Origin: Paenibacillus jilunlii
GTDB lineage: Bacteria > Bacillota > Bacilli > Paenibacillales > Paenibacillaceae
Length of the DNA: 64,000 nucleotides
Reading direction: 5' to 3'
NCBI RefSeq assembly: GCF_900102965.1
Contig: NZ_FNGM01000003.1
Span: 62,001 to 126,000 of the forward strand
Shown here: positions 1-9,125 of the stretch, piece by piece
Layout: the number at the start of each line of letters is the position of its first letter
Position numbering within the stretch: the stretch's first letter is position 1
Notes under the pieces: generated by a model
Told to the model about the DNA's origin: nothing
The model's input: the letters and a program-made list of their open reading frames with translations, nothing else
The model's database searches: none
Position numbers and translations under genes: made by a program

Positions 1-1505
1 TGGGCAACGGGGACCTGCTGCAGGTCATTGCCGCCGTGTACGGCACCTCTGCCGCCAAGGCGATGCTGCCGCTTGCTGCGGAAGACCCGGATTACCGGAT
101 TTCCGGCTATGTCAGCCGCCCGGAGTGGACCCGTTCGAACCGCAATGCGGTCACTACGATTGTCGGCGGGCGCTACATCCGCAGCAACGGGCTGAATGCG
201 GCGATTATGCGGGCTTATCATACGCTGCTGCCGATCAACCGCTACCCGCTGCTGGTTCTGCAGCTGGAGATGCACCCGTCCCTTGTCGACGTCAATGTTC
301 ATCCGGCGAAGCTGGAGGTCCGCTTCAGCAAGGAGGCAGAGCTGTACGCTTTCGTTGAGCAGGAAATCCGCAAGGTTCTGCTGGGGCAGAGCCTTATTCC
401 CCGGCCAAGCAAAGAAATCATTGGCGCCAAGGGCAGCAGCTCCTTTATCCAGGAGCAGTTTGCTTTTCCGAAGGGCGCGGTTCCGCCTCCGCCCCAGGAA
501 GAGGCCTTGGGCCGGAGCGCCGCAGAGCCCGGCTATCCGCGGACCGGGCCTGCTCCAACGCCCGGTGGTGCTGTGCCTGTGAGCGGAGCGGGCGGCAGCG
601 GGCCGCTCCGTTCCCCAGGGCCGCTCAGCAGCCTGCCGCTGCAGCCCCTGGAAGGGGTCCGCAGCGGCGGCAATGACGCCCCGCTGCCTGGCGCAGCCGC
701 AGGCGGGGCTGCGCCGTACAGCAGCAGCCCCGGCCTGGATTCCCAGTCGCGGGAGCGGGCGGCTGCATACAGCGGCAGCGCTCCGCAGGCCGCTGCACAG
801 CGGCGGGAAGGGGCGGGCAGCGAGAGCTACCGCCAATACCCGCCGGTGAATTCCGCAAGGGGGCAGCAGCCCTCAGCGGAGGAGCTGTATGCTCCTCCCG
901 GCACCGGGGATGCCGGGCTGCCGCAGTTTCCAGAGCTGAACTATATCGGCCAGCATCACGGAACGTATATTATTGCCCAGAATGACAGCGGGCTGTATCT
1001 GATTGACCAGCATGCGGCGCATGAACGGGTGAATTACGAGTACTATTATGAGAAATTCGGGCGTCCCGAGGACGCTTCGCAGGAGCTGCTGCTGCCGATT
1101 ACACTGGAGTTCACGCCGTCGGAGAGCAAACAGCTCAGCGAGCGGCTGCATTGGTTCCAGCAGGCCGGGGTGTATCTTGAGCACTTTGGGGGGCAGACCT
1201 TCCTGGTCCGTTCCCTGCCGTACTGGTTCCCGGAAGGGGACGAGAAGGCCGTCATTGAGGAGATGGCGGAATGGGTGTTGAGCGAACGGTCGATTGATCT
1301 TGCGAAGCTGCGCGAGAAATCATCGATTCTCTGCTCCTGCAAGGCTTCGATCAAGGCTAACCAGAAGCTGACGGAGCATGAAGTGGAGTCGCTGCTCTCA
1401 CGGCTCGCAGCCTGCCGCCAGCCGTATACCTGCCCGCATGGACGGCCGATTGTAGTATCCTTTTCCGCGTATGATTTGGAGAAGCTGTTCAAGCGGGTAA
1501 TGTAA
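1..1505 (+). CDS. mutL: DNA mismatch repair protein MutL (3' part, 5' end outside window)
   Basis: MutL couples mismatch recognition by MutS to strand incision. The reading frame is open from base 3, so the N-terminal ATPase motifs lie upstream of the window. What is present is the end of the N-terminal domain (VGGRYIRS, then NVHPAKLEVRF), a long linker rich in Pro, Gly, Ala and Ser (about bases 420-920), and the C-terminal dimerisation/endonuclease domain. That domain carries DQHAAHERVNYEYYYE, which is the DQHA(x)2E(x)4E metal-binding motif of endonuclease-type MutL, plus SCKASIKANQKL and CPHGRP near the end. It is therefore the latent-endonuclease MutL of Gram-positives, not the E. coli type that needs MutH. 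miaA and hfq follow downstream, as in many bacteria. The linker is more GC-rich than the flanking domains. Confidence 0.97.
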   Translation, partial: GNGDLLQVIAAVYGTSAAKAMLPLAAEDPDYRISGYVSRPEWTRSNRNAVTTIVGGRYIRSNGLNAAIMRAYHTLLPINRYPLLVLQLEMHPSLVDVNVHPAKLEVRFSKEAELYAFVEQEIRKVLLGQSLIPRPSKEIIGAKGSSSFIQEQFAFPKGAVPPPPQEEALGRSAAEPGYPRTGPAPTPGGAVPVSGAGGSGPLRSPGPLSSLPLQPLEGVRSGGNDAPLPGAAAGGAAPYSSSPGLDSQSRERAAAYSGSAPQAAAQRREGAGSESYRQYPPVNSARGQQPSAEELYAPPGTGDAGLPQFPELNYIGQHHGTYIIAQNDSGLYLIDQHAAHERVNYEYYYEKFGRPEDASQELLLPITLEFTPSESKQLSERLHWFQQAGVYLEHFGGQTFLVRSLPYWFPEGDEKAVIEEMAEWVLSERSIDLAKLREKSSILCSCKASIKANQKLTEHEVESLLSRLAACRQPYTCPHGRPIVVSFSAYDLEKLFKRVM

Positions 1506-1521
1506 TTGAAAATTGTGAAAT

Positions 1522-1664
1522 ATATAAGCTGAACTTTTGATTGACCCTATCGGCATTGGCCGTGTCTGCGGTGCATGTTTGGACTTCAGGCTGCTATCGT
1601 CTCCAGTTCCAAACTTCACCTGCGCCGCTTCTGCCTTTTTGTAGTTCTTAAGTTCAGCTTATAT
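1522..1664. repeat. 143-base element with perfect 15-base terminal inverted repeats (MITE-like or structured RNA)
   Basis: The left arm 1522-1536 (ATATAAGCTGAACTT) and the right arm 1650-1664 are exact reverse complements. Inside them a second imperfect hairpin brings GGTGCATGTTTGGA (around 1570) opposite TCCAAACTTCACC (around 1608), so the whole unit can fold as one long stem. It has no open reading frame and fills the gap between mutL and the next gene. The shape fits a small non-autonomous mobile repeat, or a structured transcript segment that insulates the two genes. No second copy was noticed in this window. Confidence 0.55.
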
Positions 1665-1689
1665 TGTAGTGAGCAGGAACGGAGGCAAC

Positions 1690-2469
1690 ATGATTATTAC
1701 AACGGGCTTTGACCCGATCCCGGCAATCGAAATGCGGGCTAAAAGCCTTGCAGAACGAACCGGTACAATGTATGCGCCAAGAGGCAAATTATCCATGTCC
1801 AAGATGGTGGAACGATACAGAGACGGAGAGATCCTGGTCGTGCTGCAGGATGCAGTGCGGCTGATTACACCGGGCATGCCGCCGATGGAATTTCACCCCA
1901 GCATGGGTTTTGTCCGCGCCAAGCGGATTCTCCGCGGGGAGCCGGACCCGATGCTGGAGGCCGCCCGGATGGTTCCAGGCGACAGTGTGCTGGACTGCAC
2001 GGCAGGGCTTGGCAGCGATTCCCTGCTGTTTGCAGTGCACGGCGGAGAGGCATCCATCGTCACTGCGCTGGAGAGCTCCCTGCCGCTCTGTGCGCTGCTG
2101 CTTGAAGGAATGAGCCACTACATCTCAGGACAGCAGAAAGTGAATGAGGCACTGCGCCGCGTGCGTGTGGTGCACAGCGACCATCTTGCTTACTTGCGGG
2201 AGCAGCCGGACAACAGTATAGATATCGTCTATTTTGATCCCATGTTCCGTGTGCCTTTAACGGATTCGGCAGCGATATCGCCGCTGCGCCAGTTCGCGAA
2301 TGCAGCTGCCTTGAGCACGGAGAGTGTGGCCGAGGCCGTCCGGGTCGCCCGCAAAACCGTGCTTTTGAAAGAAAAAGCCTTAAGCGGCGAATTCTCCCGG
2401 CTTGGTTTTACCGAGCTGCTGCGGGCCAGCGCCAAAACATCGTACGGGGTGATATCCATTGACAACTGA
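1690..2469 (+). CDS. Class I SAM-dependent methyltransferase, RsmJ/DUF548-like
   Basis: Predicted S-adenosylmethionine-dependent methyltransferase. The SAM-binding motif is VLDCTAGLGSDSLLFA and the catalytic-type motif is IVYFDPMFR, an (N/D)PP(Y/F)-like signature of nucleic-acid N-methyltransferases. The overall pattern resembles the RsmJ (16S rRNA guanine) family, but the substrate in Firmicutes is not established here. I start it at the ATG at 1690, which has GGAGG at 1681-1685. An in-frame GTG at 1669 lies just outside the repeat and has no such site. Its last 11 bases overlap the start of miaA, so the two are translationally coupled. The product is 259 aa. Confidence 0.8.
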   Translation: MIITTGFDPIPAIEMRAKSLAERTGTMYAPRGKLSMSKMVERYRDGEILVVLQDAVRLITPGMPPMEFHPSMGFVRAKRILRGEPDPMLEAARMVPGDSVLDCTAGLGSDSLLFAVHGGEASIVTALESSLPLCALLLEGMSHYISGQQKVNEALRRVRVVHSDHLAYLREQPDNSIDIVYFDPMFRVPLTDSAAISPLRQFANAAALSTESVAEAVRVARKTVLLKEKALSGEFSRLGFTELLRASAKTSYGVISIDN

Positions 2470-3439
2470 GACAAGACGCAGGGTGCTGGTGCTGCTCGGC
2501 CCGACTGCTGTCGGCAAAACCAGGTTAAGCCTTGAGCTGGCTGAGGCCTATGACGCAGAGATTATATCTGGCGATTCGATGCAGGTGTACCGGGGGATGG
2601 ACATTGGGACAGCCAAAATCAAACCGGAGGAAATGCTGGGAATTCCCCATCATCTGATCGATATCCATGATCCCCGGGATGCTTATTCCGCTGCTGAATT
2701 TCAGGAGCAGGGGACGAAGCTGATCGAAGAGATCAGCCGCAGAGGCAAGCTGCCTTTTATAGTCGGCGGCACCGGGCTCTATATTGAGTCCCTGTGCTAC
2801 GGTTTCCGCTTCTCGGAAGCTGTGGCGGATGAAGCCTTCCGCAGCGAGCAGGATGCCTATGCAGAGGCCCTTGGAGCTGAGGCGCTGCACGCCAGACTGG
2901 CTGAAGTAGACCCGGAAAGTGCAGCCAGACTGCACCCCAATGACCGCCGCCGGATCATCCGCGCGCTGGAAATTCATCATCAGACCAAGGTAACTCTTTC
3001 GGCATCCCATGCAGGCCAGAAAAAGGAATCTCCCTATGAACTATGCCTGATTGGTTTGACAATGGACCGGAAAATACTATATAAACGTATTGAAGACCGA
3101 ATTGACCAGATGCTGGCGGACGGACTCGTCGCAGAGGTGGAAGGACTGCTGCAACGCGGCTACAGCAGAAGCCTTGTGTCCATGCAGGGACTGGGCTACA
3201 AGGAAATTGCCGCTTACCTCGCGGGAGAAATGACGCTGGACGAGGCTGTGACGCTTCTCAAACGCGATACCCGCCGATTCGCCAAAAGACAGTTGTCATG
3301 GTTTCGCCACATGAAGGAGATTCAGTGGATCGACGTCGATGAGAGCCAAAACTTTTCAGAGAATTTTGAAAAAATCCGTGCTATAATAGCAGGAAAGTTT
3401 CTCTCAGGTCTTGAATATACTTCTGAACAATCTAATTGA
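2459..3439 (+). CDS. miaA: tRNA dimethylallyltransferase
   Basis: MiaA transfers a dimethylallyl group to N6 of A37 in tRNAs that read codons starting with U, the first step towards ms2i6A. The N-terminal P-loop [25 protein letters not shown], the [15 protein letters not shown] stretch, [10 protein letters not shown] and the Arg-rich [12 protein letters not shown] are all family signatures. At 326 aa it is of ordinary length. The start is a TTG at 2459 inside the end of the preceding methyltransferase gene, with GGGGTGA just upstream. hfq follows after 19 bases, the common miaA-hfq pair. Confidence 0.97.
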   Translation: MTTETRRRVLVLLGPTAVGKTRLSLELAEAYDAEIISGDSMQVYRGMDIGTAKIKPEEMLGIPHHLIDIHDPRDAYSAAEFQEQGTKLIEEISRRGKLPFIVGGTGLYIESLCYGFRFSEAVADEAFRSEQDAYAEALGAEALHARLAEVDPESAARLHPNDRRRIIRALEIHHQTKVTLSASHAGQKKESPYELCLIGLTMDRKILYKRIEDRIDQMLADGLVAEVEGLLQRGYSRSLVSMQGLGYKEIAAYLAGEMTLDEAVTLLKRDTRRFAKRQLSWFRHMKEIQWIDVDESQNFSENFEKIRAIIAGKFLSGLEYTSEQSN

Positions 3440-3458
3440 ACCATTGGGGGTACGTCAT

Positions 3459-3698
3459 ATGAACAAGTCCATTAACATCCAAGATACGTTCTTGAATCAA
3501 CTGCGCAAAGAGAATATCCCTGCTACAGTATATTTGACCAACGGCTTTCAAATCCGGGGAATCATCAAAGCCTTCGACAACTTCACCATTGTCATCGACA
3601 GTGACGGCCGCCAGCAGATGGTGTACAAGCATGCGATTTCCACCTTTACCCCGCAGCGCAGCGTATCGCTCATGCAGGACAATGGAAGCGAAGAATAA
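3459..3698 (+). CDS. hfq: RNA-binding protein Hfq
   Basis: Hfq is a hexameric Sm-like ring that binds small RNAs and A-rich or U-rich tails. The 79-aa product has the Sm1 segment ([21 protein letters not shown], with NGFQIRG following) and the Sm2 signature VYKHAISTF, whose KH pair contacts RNA at the proximal face. The start is the ATG at 3459, 19 bases after miaA; it gives the normal Bacillus-type length. A short acidic tail (MQDNGSEE) replaces the long C-terminal extension of proteobacterial Hfq. Confidence 0.97.
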   Translation: MNKSINIQDTFLNQLRKENIPATVYLTNGFQIRGIIKAFDNFTIVIDSDGRQQMVYKHAISTFTPQRSVSLMQDNGSEE

Positions 3699-3749
3699 GT
3701 TTTACAGTCTTAAAGCGAAACCTTTTTGCTTATAAATCGTTTGAATAGA

Positions 3750-3798
3750 GAGTGCGAGAGAGCAACCTGTGAGGGTTGTTCTTTTCATTCGTGCACTC
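3750..3798 (+). promoter_or_regulatory. Hairpin in the leader of the penicillin-binding protein gene
   Basis: GAGTGC (3750-3755) pairs with GCACTC (3793-3798), and GCAACC (3762-3767) pairs with GGTTGT (3774-3779), giving a two-tier stem 39 bases ahead of the ATG at 3837. No T-run follows, so this is not a terminator. It could shape translation or stability of the downstream message; that role is inference. Confidence 0.4.
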
Positions 3799-3836
3799 AA
3801 TATCATGAACGTTCCGAGAGGGAGTCAGGAGGCACC

Positions 3837-6533
3837 ATGTCCAGAGACGATATATCCAGGACGAACCGCAATAGAAACAGAGGACAGTCATCAAGTGCGA
3901 ATTCGAATTCAAATCCCAAAGGGAAATCCAAGAAAAAGAAGAGTTTCTTAACCAAGAAGCGTGTGCTGTGGACGCTGTTTTTTGCCACGGCGCTGGCGAT
4001 TTTTTGCGCGCTGGGCGGTTACCTGTTCATCATGCTGAACGGGGAGAAGCTGCTGGATGAGAACATCGATAAGCTCACGGTTAATGAGACTACGAAGATT
4101 TACGACCGGAATGCGAAGCTGATCGGCGAGCTGGCGCTGGAAAAAAGCGAACCGGTAGATTACGAAGATATTCCTAAGCTGCTGGTCAACGCTTTTGTAG
4201 CTACAGAGGATAAGCGTTTCTTTGAACACAGCGGCGTTGATTTATGGTCGATCGGCCGGGCGGCAGTGAAGGATATTGCTGCGCGAAGCATGGTCGAAGG
4301 CGGCAGTACAATTACCCAGCAGCTGGCGAAGAACATTTTCCTTACCCGGGATAAAACCTTCTTCCGCAAAGCGACCGAGGTTTCGATCGCCGTGGCGCTG
4401 GAGAACAAATTCACCAAAGAAGAGATTATTACCAAATATCTGAACCGCATCAACTTCGGCGGCACCATTTACGGGATCAAGGCGGCATCCATCCGGTATT
4501 TTGGCCAAAGTAATCTGAACGAACTCAAGATTTGGCAGATGGCCACGCTTGCTGCAATGCCTAAGGGGCCATCCCGCTACAACCCGCTGCGTAATCCTGA
4601 GCTTTCGAAGGAACGGCGCGGTGTGGTGCTTCAGCTGATGTATGAGCAAGGCTACATTACCAAGGAGCAGATGGACGAGGCCAAAGTGGTGAACTACAAC
4701 TACAAGCCGCCGGAAAGCAAACAGCGTTACCAGGCCTTTATTGATTATGCAGTTGATGAAGCGGAAGACAAATTCGGATTGACCGAGGACGATCTGAATA
4801 TCGGCGGCTACAAAATCTATACGACCATGGATGCACATGCCCAGGAGACGGTGGAAAAAGCTTTTGCCGACAGCGATAACTTTGAGAAGAGTGCCGACGA
4901 TGAGCTGGTGCAGGGCTCGATGACGATTATCAACCAGGAGAACGGCAGCATCGTGGCCCTCCTGGGCGGACGGAATTATGAGAAAAAAGGCTACAGCCGC
5001 GTGAACGGCAGCAGACGCTCGCCGGGTTCATCCTTCAAACCGCTGGTTGCGTACGCACCTGCGCTAGAATCCGGAAAATTCACCAATAATTCCGTACTTA
5101 GCAACGAAAAGCAATGCTTCGGCACTTACTGCCCGAACAACCTGCACGGCTATTCAAAAACGATCAGCATGACGGCTGCCTTGACGAAGTCGGAGAACAT
5201 CCCGGCCGTATGGCTGCTGAACGAAATCGGGGTCAATACCGGCTTCCAGTTCGCCAAGAAGCTCGGGATCAAGCTGAAGGACGAGGATAAAAATCTCTCG
5301 CTGGCACTTGGCGGGATGAGTAAAGGGACGAATACACTGGAAATGGCTCAAGCCTACAGTGCTTTTGCCAATGGCGGTGACCTGCGCGAGGCCTATTCGA
5401 TCAAATCGATCACCAATAGCGAGGGAGATACCGTCTACAAAGCAAATACTAAACCGGAGCGGGTCATGAGCGAGAATACGGCTTACCAGATGACTGAGAT
5501 GATGCAGAAGGTCGTAGAAGACGGCACAGGTAAAAAAGCTAAAATTAACCGTCCCGTAGCCGGTAAAACCGGCACCACACAAAGCGGCTACGAAGGCATC
5601 AGCTCAAACCGGGACGTCTGGTTTGTCGGCTACACGCCGGAATGGACAGCTGCGGTCTGGATGGGGTATGACAAGCCAAACAAAAAACATTTGCTCAAGA
5701 ACAGCAGTCCGCTCGCAGCGGCATTCTGGGGCAAGGTCATGAAGGAAGCCCTGGAAGGCGTTCCGGAGAAGTCATTCCCGCAGCCAGAAGGTGCCAGCAA
5801 ACCGGAACCGACGGCAACACCGGAAACGGCGCAGCCAGTCAGTGGTCTGAGTGCAGCCTACGACGCTTCAACCATGACGGTCAACCTGAGCTGGGAGCCT
5901 GCCTCTGCCAAAGGAGTGGAATACCGGATCTACCGCCGTGAAACCTCGGAAGCAGAGTTCAGCCCGCTTCTGAATACCGTTTCGGCAAGTGTCGGGGATA
6001 TCAGTGCAATGCCCGGCTTGACCTATGAATACTATGTCACGGCTTATTATCCGGAGTTGGATGTGGAAAGCGAGCCTTCGGCAACCGTCACGGTTGAGGT
6101 GCAGGACGAACAACCGACGCAGGAGCCGGAGGCAACGATAGATCCGAATCTTCCAACCGATGGAACGGGTAATGGCGGCAATAATGGAAACGGCCAAAAT
6201 AATGGAAATCCGGATGGAAACAATGGGAATGGGAATGGCAACGGAAATGGCAACGGCGGAGAGAACGGGAATCAAGGAAATGGCAGCCAGGGCAACGGGA
6301 ACCAAGGAAATGGCAACCCTGGCAACGGCAACCCCGGTGATAACGGCAGTGGGGGCGGGGATCCTTCCGATTCTCCTGAAGCCTCACCGACACCTCCTCC
6401 GGCAACGATTCCCCCTACCGATCCGGCTGTCACGACCGGAGCAGGCAGCGGCAACACGGGTACCGAGGGGGCTACAGATCCCGGCGCTGATCCTTCCGCG
6501 GGTTTCGTGGATGAAGGCAATGTCACACAGTAG
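3837..6533 (+). CDS. ponA: Class A penicillin-binding protein (PBP1A type) with FN3-like domain and Asn/Gly-rich tail
   Basis: Bifunctional peptidoglycan synthase anchored in the membrane. From the ATG at 3837 (AGGAGG at 3827-3832) the product is 898 aa. A basic, Asn-rich cytoplasmic head precedes one membrane segment (about residues 45-67). The glycosyltransferase domain follows, with catalytic Glu124 in EDKRFFEHSGVD and GGSTITQQLAKN. The transpeptidase domain has the nucleophile Ser398 in SSFK, the SEN motif (KSENIPA) and KTGTT. After about residue 660 there is a fibronectin III-like domain, then a tail made mostly of Asn and Gly, then a Pro/Thr/Ser-rich end. An upstream in-frame ATG at 3726 would read through the leader hairpin and is rejected for lack of a ribosome site. 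Confidence 0.95.
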   Translation: MSRDDISRTNRNRNRGQSSSANSNSNPKGKSKKKKSFLTKKRVLWTLFFATALAIFCALGGYLFIMLNGEKLLDENIDKLTVNETTKIYDRNAKLIGELALEKSEPVDYEDIPKLLVNAFVATEDKRFFEHSGVDLWSIGRAAVKDIAARSMVEGGSTITQQLAKNIFLTRDKTFFRKATEVSIAVALENKFTKEEIITKYLNRINFGGTIYGIKAASIRYFGQSNLNELKIWQMATLAAMPKGPSRYNPLRNPELSKERRGVVLQLMYEQGYITKEQMDEAKVVNYNYKPPESKQRYQAFIDYAVDEAEDKFGLTEDDLNIGGYKIYTTMDAHAQETVEKAFADSDNFEKSADDELVQGSMTIINQENGSIVALLGGRNYEKKGYSRVNGSRRSPGSSFKPLVAYAPALESGKFTNNSVLSNEKQCFGTYCPNNLHGYSKTISMTAALTKSENIPAVWLLNEIGVNTGFQFAKKLGIKLKDEDKNLSLALGGMSKGTNTLEMAQAYSAFANGGDLREAYSIKSITNSEGDTVYKANTKPERVMSENTAYQMTEMMQKVVEDGTGKKAKINRPVAGKTGTTQSGYEGISSNRDVWFVGYTPEWTAAVWMGYDKPNKKHLLKNSSPLAAAFWGKVMKEALEGVPEKSFPQPEGASKPEPTATPETAQPVSGLSAAYDASTMTVNLSWEPASAKGVEYRIYRRETSEAEFSPLLNTVSASVGDISAMPGLTYEYYVTAYYPELDVESEPSATVTVEVQDEQPTQEPEATIDPNLPTDGTGNGGNNGNGQNNGNPDGNNGNGNGNGNGNGGENGNQGNGSQGNGNQGNGNPGNGNPGDNGSGGGDPSDSPEASPTPPPATIPPTDPAVTTGAGSGNTGTEGATDPGADPSAGFVDEGNVTQ

Positions 6534-6566
6534 TTGAATCTCAATCTAAACAAATGAAATCCACCT

Positions 6567-6624
6567 GCCCCGGCAGCTGTGAATCTCCTGGATGATGCGG
6601 AGACTGCGGCTGGCGGGGCTTTTT
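6567..6624 (+). terminator. Rho-independent terminator after ponA
   Basis: GCCCCGGCAGC (6567-6577) pairs with GCTGGCGGGGC (6609-6619), with one mismatch, and is followed by TTTTT. It lies 33 bases past the ponA stop. Confidence 0.7.
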
Positions 6625-6733
6625 ACTTTACCTTTTTCAAGAGCATCACCTGCCGTAATTTACAAGTGATGTTTTGAGTGTATCTGGCAAATGTGTTAAG
6701 CTGAATACACCATTTCTTGAGAGGGTCATTCAT

Positions 6734-7288
6734 ATGAAACGTAAATTCGGAGACCGGGCCAACTGGCGCCGGATTACGCGCCGCCATTTTGCCTGCCGCT
6801 ATGTGGAGAGCCGGGAATTCAGCGGATACATCACCCTGTATACAATTTACGGGCTGAAGGAACCGCTGTGGAAGAGCTACGGCAGGCATACATACCGCAT
6901 CGCGGACAAAGGGTACTCATGGCTGCAGTATTTTCCCAAAGACAGCCACTATATTGTGACGGCAATGTTCGACGAGCGGCAAAACATCGTGCAGTGGTAC
7001 ATTGATACCTGCAAGGTTCAAGGGGTCACCGACCAAGGCGTGCCCTGGTTCGATGATCTGTATCTGGATGTTGTGGTGCTGTGGAATGGAGAGGTATTTT
7101 TGCTGGATGAGGATGAGCTAGAGGAAGCCCTGGAGCGTGAGGATATTACGGACAGTGACTATAATTTGGCTTGGGCTACAGCAAGCAGTATTCTTCGCAG
7201 CATAGATGCTCATGCTTTTCCTTATTTCTCTCTTTCCTTGAAGCATCGTGCCGAATTGTTCCATCACGGAGAATTCAGGAGGAAATAA
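6734..7288 (+). CDS. DUF402 protein, nucleoside tri/diphosphate phosphatase-like (YgaC/Ntdp family)
   Basis: The 184-aa product carries the DUF402 pattern: a Tyr/Trp-rich beta region, WYIDTCKVQG, then YLDVVVLWNGEVFLLDEDELEEAL, in which the acidic residues hold divalent metal. Characterised relatives (Staphylococcus Ntdp) hydrolyse nucleoside tri- and diphosphates; whether this one does is inferred. I start it at the ATG at 6734, preceded by GAGAGGG. It is co-transcribed with the next gene, which begins 1 base after its stop. It is cytoplasmic, with no signal peptide. Confidence 0.8.
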   Translation: MKRKFGDRANWRRITRRHFACRYVESREFSGYITLYTIYGLKEPLWKSYGRHTYRIADKGYSWLQYFPKDSHYIVTAMFDERQNIVQWYIDTCKVQGVTDQGVPWFDDLYLDVVVLWNGEVFLLDEDELEEALEREDITDSDYNLAWATASSILRSIDAHAFPYFSLSLKHRAELFHHGEFRRK

Positions 7289-7289
7289 A

Positions 7290-7949
7290 ATGGATTGGTA
7301 TGTCTATCAAAGAGGTTCATCCCCGATTCGCAAAGTATCGCGCAGAGGCCGGCGTTTCCGGCTGAAACGCAATCTGCTCATTTTACTCGTAATCTGCATT
7401 GCCGCCGGGTTGCTCTGGTGCGCGTCGGTCTTTGGCCGCATTAATAGTGCTGCAACGACGAATCCTATGCAGGAAGCGGATGTTGGCATTATTCTTGGCA
7501 TGGCAATGTGGGGTGACAAGCCCAGTCCCGGACTAAAGGAAAGGCTTGACTATGGGTTGGAACTATACCGGAAAGGCATATTCTCCCGGTTTATTGTATC
7601 TGGCGGTCTGGACCGGGCAGATTATAAGTATACCGAGGCAGAGGGGATGAAGAACTATCTGGTGGAGCAGGGTGTTCCAGAGAACGCTATCATTCTTGAG
7701 AACAAGTCTACCAGCACTTATGAGAATCTCCAGTTCAGTCAAAAGCTAATGCAATCGAAAGGCTTAAATACAGCAGTCATTATTACACATACTTTTCACG
7801 GAACGCGCGCACTTGAAATTGCCCAGGCACTGAATTACAACCGTCCTGAGCTGGGGCTCACTGATTCACAGGTGATGTCGATGCTCAAGTACAAGACCCG
7901 TGAGATTTTGGCTTATACCAAATGGAAGATGCAGCAGCTGTTTCTGTGA
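7290..7949 (+). CDS. YdcF family protein (DUF218), membrane-anchored
   Basis: 219-aa protein with a basic N-terminus, one membrane segment (LLILLVICIAAGLLWCASVF, about residues 29-48) and an extracytoplasmic DUF218 domain. Family motifs visible are GIILGMAMWGDKPSPGLKERL, FIVSGGLD, ENKSTSTYENLQFS and ITHTFHGTRA. DUF218 members such as SanA and YdcF are linked to envelope integrity or bind SAM, but the reaction is not settled. The start at 7290 has AGGAGG at 7278-7283 and sits directly behind the DUF402 gene, so the two form an operon. Confidence 0.85.
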   Translation: MDWYVYQRGSSPIRKVSRRGRRFRLKRNLLILLVICIAAGLLWCASVFGRINSAATTNPMQEADVGIILGMAMWGDKPSPGLKERLDYGLELYRKGIFSRFIVSGGLDRADYKYTEAEGMKNYLVEQGVPENAIILENKSTSTYENLQFSQKLMQSKGLNTAVIITHTFHGTRALEIAQALNYNRPELGLTDSQVMSMLKYKTREILAYTKWKMQQLFL

Positions 7950-8093
7950 GAAGTCAAGCCGGGCGCTGCTTTACAGATTCCTGCACCTCAATTTGTCCGG
8001 AAGTTTCTGAAACTGCTAATAAGACCTTAATCAGCGGAATAGACTTGATATAAGGTATAGGTAAAGTCAGCCCTGGATAATGAGGTGAACAAG

Positions 8094-9065
8094 GTGAACG
8101 GACGCGTAGCGGCGGCAAGCGGACGGGAGGAAGGCAGACCGTCACGGCAAATCAATATTGTGCTGCGGAATCAGGATACACCAGCGGTAAGCCACGCGGC
8201 TGCAGACAGTCTTGCTCAGGCTGCCCCCCCAAAAAACAACGGACATAATGAATGGTTTCAAGAGCTCAACCGGGAACTGGACGCACTCGTAGGGTTGGAT
8301 AATATCAAAGAGCTGGTATTCGAGATCTATGCCCTGCTGCAGATCGCCAAGATGCGCAGCGATGCGGGACTTGCCAGCGGCGGCCAGGCCTATCATATGG
8401 TTTTCAAAGGAAATCCCGGAACCGGCAAGACTACAGTAGCCAGAATTGTCGCGAAGCTGTTTCAGCGGATGGGTGTGTTGACCAAAGGCCATCTGATCGA
8501 AGTGGAAAGAGCTGATCTGGTGGGCGAATATATCGGGCATACGGCTCAGAAGACAAGGGACCTGGTGAAAAAGGCGCTCGGAGGCATTCTTTTTATTGAT
8601 GAAGCTTACAGTCTCGCCCGCGGCGGGGATAAGGATTTTGGCAAAGAGGCCATTGACACGCTTGTCAAATCCATGGAGGATCACCGCAGCCAATTCGTGC
8701 TGATTCTGGCGGGGTATTCCAGTGAAATTGATTATTTTCTGATGAGTAACCCCGGTTTGCCCTCCCGGTTCCCCATTCAGGTGGAATTTCCGGATTACAC
8801 CATAGACCAGCTGCTGCAGATTGCGGAGCTGATGGCCAAAGAACGCGATTATATTCTGATGCCTCAGGCCATACTCAAACTAAAGCAGCATCTGTTGATG
8901 GAAAAGACAGAGAGCCTTCATGCCTTCAGCAACGCGCGTTATGTCCGCAACTCTATAGAAAAGGCAGTGCGTGCCCAAGCGGTACGGCTGCTGAATCAAT
9001 ATGAGAGCAACAGCCCGGGCAAGCAGGAGCTGATGACACTCCGCACAGAAGATTTTAAGCTGTAG
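8094..9065 (+). CDS. spoVK: Stage V sporulation protein K, AAA+ ATPase
   Basis: CbxX/CfxQ-type AAA+ ATPase required for spore maturation in B. subtilis. Walker A GNPGTGKTT, Walker B GGILFIDEAYSL, the sensor-like FVLILAGYSSEID and the arginine-finger region PGLPSRFPIQVEF are present. Two GTG codons compete. The one at 8094 has GAGGTG at 8082-8087 with normal spacing; the one at 8085 overlaps that site, so 8094 is chosen (323 aa). The position just before hflX matches the B. subtilis spoVK-hflX order. The first 50 residues are variable and probably disordered. Confidence 0.92.
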   Translation: MNGRVAAASGREEGRPSRQINIVLRNQDTPAVSHAAADSLAQAAPPKNNGHNEWFQELNRELDALVGLDNIKELVFEIYALLQIAKMRSDAGLASGGQAYHMVFKGNPGTGKTTVARIVAKLFQRMGVLTKGHLIEVERADLVGEYIGHTAQKTRDLVKKALGGILFIDEAYSLARGGDKDFGKEAIDTLVKSMEDHRSQFVLILAGYSSEIDYFLMSNPGLPSRFPIQVEFPDYTIDQLLQIAELMAKERDYILMPQAILKLKQHLLMEKTESLHAFSNARYVRNSIEKAVRAQAVRLLNQYESNSPGKQELMTLRTEDFKL

Positions 9066-9125
9066 GCAGCTATTCACCACGGACGATACACATCTTAAGT
9101 GCACAGGACAAGGAGCATGTAATTC

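Noticed and set aside
6166..6355. Repetitive AATGGCAACGG-like DNA as a CRISPR or intergenic repeat array
   Set aside because: The units are short, irregular and in frame; they encode the Asn/Gly tail of the penicillin-binding protein.
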